From: SHLQ01 sp964445255 | GTDB taxonomy: Bacteria; Actinomycetota; Acidimicrobiia; Acidimicrobiales; SHLQ01 | Direction of reading: 5' to 3' | Assembly (NCBI GenBank): GCA_964445255.1 | Contig: CAYUKM010000098.1 | Location: forward strand, 1 to 11,529 | DNA length: 11,529 nucleotides | Shown here: positions 7,681 to 11,529 of the stretch, piece after piece | Numbering within the stretch: the stretch's first letter is position 1 | Layout: each line of letters begins with the position of its first letter | The notes under the pieces: generated by a model | Told to the model about the DNA's origin: nothing | The model's input: only the letters and a program-made list of their open reading frames with translations | The model's database searches: none | Position numbers and translations under genes: made by a program

Positions 7681-8928
7681 TTACTCTCCCGTTGTTGACC
7701 AGTGCCACGGCTCACTGGGAAGGTTCACGAAACCCCACCGGGATGCGTTAGTCGCAAGCCATTGAAAACCGGGATTCGAATGGCTGGTCATCGATCCGCC
7801 GTTGTACGTGAAATCGATCGCCAAACCGCGCTCGTGCAGGGACTGGCCCGGGCGTGCTGTCGGAGGGCTGCACGCGAACGCTGGCTTTTCCCAGATGTCG
7901 TACTCGGTGGTCCCGCAGTGTTCCTGGCGAAGTTCGATCTGGCGGATGCTGTCGCGGTACCCCCAACCGCTGAGCGCAACACCATCGGCTTCAGCAGCTG
8001 CCAACAACCCCTCGACGTTGCCAGCGATCGAGACGTGAACTTGGATACCGCGGACCGTCGTGATGTCAGCGATATCGGCAACGCTTGGAAGGGCGGCTCG
8101 AGCCTCGGCGGCCTCTATTGCTGCCCGACGGGCGGCCTCAGCTCGAATACGTGCTGCGATCTCTTCTTCTTGGCGTTTGATCTCTGCGGCTACCGCGGAG
8201 TCTCGTTCCTCCAGGAACGCTGCTTCGGCAAGGCGAGCCTCCAACCGGAGCTCCGCTTTTGCGACAAGCTCGGCTTGCGCGTCGTAGCTCGCCTGAAGCT
8301 CGACCTGTCGGGATGCTGCGAGCGAGCTAGCGACCCGAGCTTCATCGAGGGCGGTATCTCGCTGCACGGTGACGACCTCGGCTTCGGCACCCAGAGCTCG
8401 CATACGGTCGACGCCATCGCTGAGCGATCCCGTCTGCAATTCGATCAGGCTTCGCCGACGAGCAGCAACCCACGGTTCGCTCGAAAGCACGAGTGACGAG
8501 TCGTCCCCGCTGGCCGATGCCTCGCCGGTAAAGGAGGCCACCGCGAGTGCCTGAACCTCTTCTTGTAACACGGCCACCTCGGCCGCAATCTCTTGTTGGC
8601 GGATCAACGCAGCTTCGGCTTGGGCCTCCGCGGAGCGAACTTGTTGGTTCGCGTCGGCGAGGCGTGCCTCCTGCAGATCGACGAGCGCATTCACGTCGTC
8701 TAGGGCCTGCGCAAGCGCATCGAAGCTAACCGTGGCCGCATCGAGCTTGAGGGCCTGCTCAGCACGCTCCTCCTGGATGACTTCACGCTGTTCTTTGAGC
8801 TCGTCGATACTGGCTTGTTCGTCCTCGGTCTGCGCACCGACAGCCAACGTCGACCCCATTAGGGCGACCGCGGTCACGAGGCACGCGCCTAGGGCGCGCG
8901 ACAGACGAGGTGACATCTCCGCACTCAC
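7681..8928 (-). CDS. Secreted coiled-coil M15/VanY-type D,D-carboxypeptidase, copy 2
   Basis: A 415-residue paralogue. The signal peptide ends around V-G-A (32) before QTED. Coiled coil 1 (about 38-128), a hinge with ASFTGE (131-136) and AARRRSL (155-161), then Q-T-G-S-L-S-D-G-V-D-R-M-R (165-177), and coiled coil 2 (about 180-275) follow. A short linker (276-295) precedes the M15 domain. Zinc ligands H365 and D372 (SLHERGLAIDF) and H409, with catalytic E406 (SEPWHWS), are intact. The Cys pair C338/C353 matches copy 1. The coiled coil resembles copy 3, whereas the catalytic domain resembles copy 1. The GTG start has only AGG 9 nt upstream; an internal ATG at 8916 gives a more ordinary signal peptide beginning MSPRLSR and is a real alternative. 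It lies 65 bp downstream of copy 3, so co-transcription is plausible. Confidence 0.9.
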   Translation of the reverse strand: MSAEMSPRLSRALGACLVTAVALMGSTLAVGAQTEDEQASIDELKEQREVIQEERAEQALKLDAATVSFDALAQALDDVNALVDLQEARLADANQQVRSAEAQAEAALIRQQEIAAEVAVLQEEVQALAVASFTGEASASGDDSSLVLSSEPWVAARRRSLIELQTGSLSDGVDRMRALGAEAEVVTVQRDTALDEARVASSLAASRQVELQASYDAQAELVAKAELRLEARLAEAAFLEERDSAVAAEIKRQEEEIAARIRAEAARRAAIEAAEARAALPSVADIADITTVRGIQVHVSIAGNVEGLLAAAEADGVALSGWGYRDSIRQIELRQEHCGTTEYDIWEKPAFACSPPTARPGQSLHERGLAIDFTYNGGSMTSHSNPGFQWLATNASRWGFVNLPSEPWHWSTTGE

Positions 8929-8935
8929 GCACGCG

Positions 8936-8967
8936 AACCTAGTCGTTTAGGGACAACGAGCCAGGTT
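8936..8967. repeat. Imperfect inverted repeat between array copies 3 and 2
   Basis: The outer arms AACCT (8936-8940) and AGGTT (8963-8967) and the inner arms TCGTT (8943-8947) and AACGA (8955-8959) can pair, with small bulges and a 7-nt loop. On the plus strand the right arm runs into a TTTTT tract (8966-8970), so it looks like a weak terminator for antisense transcription. On the minus strand the structure lies just ahead of the copy 2 start and could be an operator or leader hairpin. Which, if either, is unknown. Confidence 0.35.
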
Positions 8968-8993
8968 TTTCTGCAAGTTTCTTGGAGCTTGGA

Positions 8994-10223
8994 CTAGCGA
9001 CCGTTCGTGCTCCAGTGCCACGATTCACTTGGCAGGTTGAAGAACCCATAGGTCGCAGCGTTGTTCGACAACCAGATGAAGCAGGCCGAACCACGCCAAC
9101 AGCTGGCAAAGTCAATAGCTAGCCCGCGCTCGTGCATGGATTGTCCAGGTCGAGCCGTTGGGATACGGCACGAACTCGGCGACGATTCGTAGATGTCTGG
9201 ACATCCGTTGATCACTCGAAGCTCCGCTGTGCGTTCGGGCGATCGCCAACCGGACCCGGTGAGTGTTACTCCGGCGTCGCGTGCGTCACGAATCATCTGC
9301 CCGACAGCATCGGCAATGCTTTCGTGCACCGCGAAACCCTCCACGTTCACGATCTCTCCGCTGCTTGGGAGAGGTGGTGCGGATGCGGCCTGGGCTGCTG
9401 CCGCAGCAGCAGCGGCAGCGGCGGCGCGCGCCGCCGCTTCTTCGCGGATTCGTCGCGCGATCTCTTCTTCTTGTTGGCGAATCTCGGCCGCAAGCTCAGT
9501 GTCAAGCTCCTCGAGAGCCTGTGACTCCGCAAGGCGTGCCTCGAAACGGGCCTCGACGTCGAGGACAAGCTGTACCTGCAGATCGAGCGCTGACTCGAGT
9601 TCGATACGTCGTTGCTCTACATCAGCTTGGTTGGCCAACGCCGCCTCCACCGCCCGCGCTCGATCCGCTTCGACCTGTTCGGCCTCGGTGTTTAGCTGAC
9701 GCATCCGGTCGAGTGTGTCACCAAGGTTGCCGGTTTGGAGCTGTACCAGCGATCGTCGCCTCGCCGCCTCGCTCGGGTTGTCATTGAGAAGCAAGGCCGT
9801 GAGATCCTGGCCGTTTTCACCACTCTCACCGGTAAACGACGCCACCGCCAGGTCCGAAACGGTCTGTCGTAGCGCCGCTTGTTCGGCGATGATCTCTTCT
9901 CGGCGCAGCTCGGCTTGCGTGACGAGACGCTCGGCGCTGCCGACCGCTTGTTGCGCATCGGCTAGGCGTGCTTCTTGGAGGTCAACGAGGGCATTGATGT
10001 CGTCGAGAGCGGTCAGAACTTCTTCAAAGCTCGCCTGACTGGCGTCTACTTGACTCGCCGCTTCCGCAAGCTCAGCTTGGAGCTGTTCGCGCTCCTCTTG
10101 GAGCTCCTCTAGGCGCTCCTCATCGTCTTCTTGCGCGGTGACCGAACCGGTCGAAACGAGCACGAGAGCACCCATAATCGCCATCGCCACAATGGCGCGC
10201 AGAACTCGACGTAGAAGTGGCAC
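8994..10223 (-). CDS. Secreted coiled-coil M15/VanY-type D,D-carboxypeptidase, copy 3
   Basis: A 409-residue paralogue and the first gene of the minus-strand array. The signal peptide ends at V-T-A (30) before QEDD. Coiled coil 1 (about 35-125), a hinge with ASFTGE (128-133), AARRRSL (153-159) and Q-T-G-N-L-G-D (163-169), then coiled coil 2 (about 178-262) follow. A poly-Ala linker with eleven alanines in a row (267-277) leads to the M15 domain. Zinc ligands H364, D371 (SMHERGLAIDF) and H403 and catalytic E400 (SESWHWS) are intact. The catalytic domain is the most divergent of the three: the insert between the Cys pair C341/C352 is shorter, and a second pair C375/C381 replaces the NGGS-TSHSN loop of copies 1 and 2. 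The start is GTG with AGGA 8 nt upstream. TTGCTC-N17-CAGGAT upstream could also be a promoter whose start point falls at the GTG. Confidence 0.9.
   Translation of the reverse strand: MPLLRRVLRAIVAMAIMGALVLVSTGSVTAQEDDEERLEELQEEREQLQAELAEAASQVDASQASFEEVLTALDDINALVDLQEARLADAQQAVGSAERLVTQAELRREEIIAEQAALRQTVSDLAVASFTGESGENGQDLTALLLNDNPSEAARRRSLVQLQTGNLGDTLDRMRQLNTEAEQVEADRARAVEAALANQADVEQRRIELESALDLQVQLVLDVEARFEARLAESQALEELDTELAAEIRQQEEEIARRIREEAAARAAAAAAAAAAAQAASAPPLPSSGEIVNVEGFAVHESIADAVGQMIRDARDAGVTLTGSGWRSPERTAELRVINGCPDIYESSPSSCRIPTARPGQSMHERGLAIDFASCWRGSACFIWLSNNAATYGFFNLPSESWHWSTNGR
9393..9425 (-). repeat. GCN trinucleotide (poly-Ala) tract in copy 3
   Basis: Eleven consecutive alanine codons (GCC, GCT, GCA, GCG mixed) encode the linker between coiled coil and catalytic domain. 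Mixed codon use argues against a recent slippage expansion. Confidence 0.8.
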
Positions 10224-10367
10224 GTCTGAGATCCTGTCACTTCAGTAACCGCCGAGCAACTCGAGAACCACCACTCGTAGTGACACGTCCACTCACTGTG
10301 AGGGATCTCGGGGCTTGCCAGTTCGATGGTTGAGCCGCCGCCACGCCCAGACGGCTAGGGTCCCAGG
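10224..10367. promoter_or_regulatory. Divergent intergenic region between the carboxypeptidase array and menB
   Basis: This 144-bp region must hold the promoters of the minus-strand array and of menB. Visible elements are TTGCTC-N17-CAGGAT (minus strand, ending 7 nt before the copy 3 GTG), the small palindrome CTCAC-T-GTGAG (10292-10302), and a 7-bp inverted repeat GAGATCC (10228-10234) with GGATCTC (10303-10309). No element is strong enough to name a regulator. Confidence 0.35.
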
Positions 10368-11270
10368 ATGGTTTCGGACATCTTCAACGCTGACCACTGG
10401 ACTTCGATCGACGGATTCGATGAACTCACGGACATCACATATCACCGGGCGAAAGCTCACGGAACGGTGCGGATCGCCTTCAACCGTCCTGAGGTTCGTA
10501 ACGCGTTTCGACCCCATACCGTTGACGAATTAGCACGCTGCCTCGATCACGCTCGGATGTCGAGCGACGTCGGTTGTGTCCTGCTCACTGGAAACGGCCC
10601 CTCCCCTAAAGATGGAGGCTGGGCCTTTTGCTCAGGTGGAGATCAACGGATCCGCGGCAGGAGCGGCTATCAGTACGCGGATGGCGAAACTGCTGAGTCC
10701 GTCGACCCTGCCCGTTCAGGGCGGTTGCACATCCTGGAGGTGCAACGGCTCATCCGCTTCATGCCCAAGGTGGTTATCGCCGTTGTCCCAGGTTGGGCTG
10801 TAGGCGGCGGCCACAGCCTTCACGTCGTATGTGATCTCACGATCGCTTCACGTCAACACGCCATCTTCAAGCAGACCGATACGGACGTGGCCAGCTTTGA
10901 CGGCGGCTACGGGTCGGCATACCTGGCCCGGATGATCGGCCAGAAACGGGCGCGGGAGATCTTCTTCCTTGGCCAAAATCACTCCGCGGAGGACGCCCAT
11001 GCAATGGGCATGGTGAACGCTGTCGTCGACCATGAGGAACTCGAGAACTTTGCCCTTGAATGGGGTGCCCTCGTGAACCAGAAGAGCCCGACGGGCCAGC
11101 GAATGTCAAAGTTCGCGATGAACCTCGTCGATGACGGCCTCGTCGGTCAACAAATCTTCGCGGGCGAAGCAACCCGCCTCGCCTACATGACCGACGAAGC
11201 AGTAGAAGGCCGAGACGCCTTCTTAGAAAAGCGTCCACCCATCTGGGACCCCTTCCCCTACTACTACTGA
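10368..11270 (+). CDS. menB: 1,4-Dihydroxy-2-naphthoyl-CoA synthase (MenB), actinobacterial type
   Basis: A 300-residue crotonase-fold enzyme that cyclises o-succinylbenzoyl-CoA to 1,4-dihydroxy-2-naphthoyl-CoA. Motifs are FNRPEVRNAF (38-47), AFCSGGDQ (86-93) for the oxyanion hole, R-G-R-S-G-Y (96-101), VVPGWAVGGGHSLHVVCDL (139-157), FKQTDTDVASFDGGYGSAY (167-185), and the C-terminal YMTDEAVEGRDAFLEKR (273-289). The Asp at 171 (QTD) corresponds to the aspartate of MenBs that do not need bicarbonate, where E. coli has Gly; the assignment is from family knowledge. The whole C-terminal half is strikingly like mycobacterial MenB. The start is ATG with AGGG 7 nt upstream (TAGGGT, 10356-10361). It is separated from menD-menH-menC by the three-gene carboxypeptidase array and needs its own promoter. 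Confidence 0.97.
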   Translation: MVSDIFNADHWTSIDGFDELTDITYHRAKAHGTVRIAFNRPEVRNAFRPHTVDELARCLDHARMSSDVGCVLLTGNGPSPKDGGWAFCSGGDQRIRGRSGYQYADGETAESVDPARSGRLHILEVQRLIRFMPKVVIAVVPGWAVGGGHSLHVVCDLTIASRQHAIFKQTDTDVASFDGGYGSAYLARMIGQKRAREIFFLGQNHSAEDAHAMGMVNAVVDHEELENFALEWGALVNQKSPTGQRMSKFAMNLVDDGLVGQQIFAGEATRLAYMTDEAVEGRDAFLEKRPPIWDPFPYYY

Positions 11271-11288
11271 TCTCCCGGCTTCGCCTCC

Positions 11289-11308
11289 AGGGCTCGGATC
11301 CGAGCCCT
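11289..11308. terminator. 20-bp perfect palindrome after menB, candidate terminator
   Basis: AGGGCTCGGATCCGAGCCCT is self-complementary and starts 18 nt after the menB stop. As RNA it would fold into an 8-bp GC-rich stem with a GATC loop. No U-tract follows, so it would be a hairpin-only terminator or simply an RNA-stabilising 3' structure. Confidence 0.45.
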
Positions 11309-11335
11309 AGGGGGCTCTCGACCTCGCGCCTGGCT

Positions 11336-11363
11336 GCGACGGAGGCGGGCGGGACTCCGTCGC
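11336..11363. repeat. 9-bp stem-loop in the menB-tRNA spacer
   Basis: GCGACGGAG (11336-11344) and CTCCGTCGC (11355-11363) are perfect inverted repeats around a 10-nt loop. It is the second of three hairpins in this 180-bp convergent spacer. It may help terminate either transcript or be a REP-like element. Confidence 0.45.
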
Positions 11364-11414
11364 TCGTCCCTCGCTCCTGGCTAGCTGGCCACACCTTCGC
11401 AAGAAGCCTGAGCT

Positions 11415-11440
11415 ACTCGCTGCGCTCGTAGCGCAGGAGT
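11415..11440 (-). terminator. Stem-loop immediately 3' of the tRNA, candidate terminator
   Basis: The arms ACTC/GAGT (11415-11418, 11437-11440) and TGCGCT/AGCGCA (11421-11426, 11430-11435) enclose a CGT loop, with a small bulge. On the minus strand it begins about 10 nt after the end of the tRNA, where a terminator would be expected. There is no clear U-tract. Confidence 0.4.
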
Positions 11441-11450
11441 GGCTCGTCCG

Positions 11451-11524
11451 TGGGCCGTACAGGACTTGAACCTGTGACTTCCACCATGTCGAGGTGGCAC
11501 TCTAGCCAACTGAGTTAACGGCCC
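11451..11524 (-). tRNA. tRNA-Val (anticodon GAC)
   Basis: A full cloverleaf folds on the minus strand. The acceptor stem GGGCCGT/ACGGCCC has 7 pairs. The D-stem is ACTC/GAGT with a GG-containing loop. The anticodon stem CCACC/GGTGG holds loop TCGACAT, giving anticodon GAC. The variable loop is AAGTC, and the T-arm is ACAGG-TTCAAGT-CCTGT. The discriminator base is A, as expected for valine, and CCA is not encoded (CGG follows). Position 33 is C instead of the nearly universal U. The gene ends 5 bases from the window edge. Confidence 0.93.
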
Positions 11525-11529
11525 GGGGC

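Noticed and set aside
7702..8496. Long plus-strand ORF (264 codons) opposite carboxypeptidase copy 2
   Set aside because: It is antisense to a gene with signal peptide, hinge and M15 motifs; the length follows from GC-rich codon use and the translation shows no family motif.
8881..8925. Possible lipobox (L-G-A-C) in the signal peptide of copy 2
   Set aside because: The Cys lies too early, before the hydrophobic core, and a normal A-x-A-type cleavage site follows at residue 32.
9378..9437. GCN repeat considered as a CRISPR-like or recent microsatellite expansion
   Set aside because: It is in frame, encodes alanine with mixed codons, and has no spacer structure.
9193..9699. Plus-strand ORF of 168 codons opposite copy 3
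   Set aside because: It is a Ser/Ala/Arg-rich low-complexity translation that mirrors the Ala/Glu-rich coiled coil on the other strand.
6238..10223. VanY-like genes as a vancomycin-resistance (van) cluster
   Set aside because: There is no VanH/VanA ligase, VanX or VanRS two-component genes; the long coiled coils and tandem paralogy point to a wall-remodelling role.
10228..10309. GAGATCC/GGATCTC 7-bp inverted repeat as attachment site or operator
   Set aside because: A 7-bp match separated by 68 nt is expected by chance, and no recombinase or regulator gene is nearby.
10867..11394. Minus-strand ORF of 175 codons overlapping menB and the spacer
   Set aside because: It is Arg/Ser/Gly-rich shadow sequence opposite the highly conserved C-terminal half of MenB.

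Overview
The window looks like chromosomal DNA of a Gram-positive-type, moderately GC-rich actinobacterium, possibly of the class Acidimicrobiia; that class is an inference. The reasons are an actinobacterial-type MenB closely resembling the mycobacterial protein, a DivIVA-domain gene, an LCP (LytR-CpsA-Psr) envelope protein with a long cytoplasmic tail, several secreted peptidoglycan hydrolases, and GTG/TTG starts with short Shine-Dalgarno sites. I see no insertion sequence, phage gene, CRISPR array or toxin-antitoxin pair.

Layout from left to right. At 1-219 (minus) lies the 5' part of a DivIVA-domain gene that runs off the left edge. After a 152-bp divergent intergenic region, five plus-strand genes follow: an LCP ligase-like gene (372-1658), a secreted M23 (LytM-type) endopeptidase (1759-2595), then menD, menH and menC (2614-6230), with menD and menH overlapping by ATGA. 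Only 7 bp separate menC from the next gene, which points the other way. A tandem array of three minus-strand paralogues follows (6238-10223). Each has a signal peptide, a long coiled coil with a conserved hinge, and a C-terminal M15/VanY-type D,D-carboxypeptidase domain with complete zinc and catalytic residues. Divergent from that array is menB (10368-11270, plus). The right end has a GC-rich, hairpin-rich spacer and a minus-strand tRNA-Val(GAC) with a C at the normally invariant U33.

Two functions are interleaved. One is menaquinone (vitamin K2) synthesis: MenD, MenH and MenC act in sequence from isochorismate to o-succinylbenzoate, and MenB later closes the naphthoquinone ring. MenF, MenE and MenA are not in the window. 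The other is cell-envelope building and remodelling: DivIVA (pole and division scaffold), LCP (attachment of polymers to peptidoglycan), M23 endopeptidase, and three coiled-coil carboxypeptidases whose architecture recalls FtsEX-controlled PcsB/CwlO-type hydrolases.

The item most worth pursuing is the three-gene coiled-coil/VanY array. It is ancient and diversified. The middle copy matches one neighbour in its coiled coil and the other in its catalytic domain.
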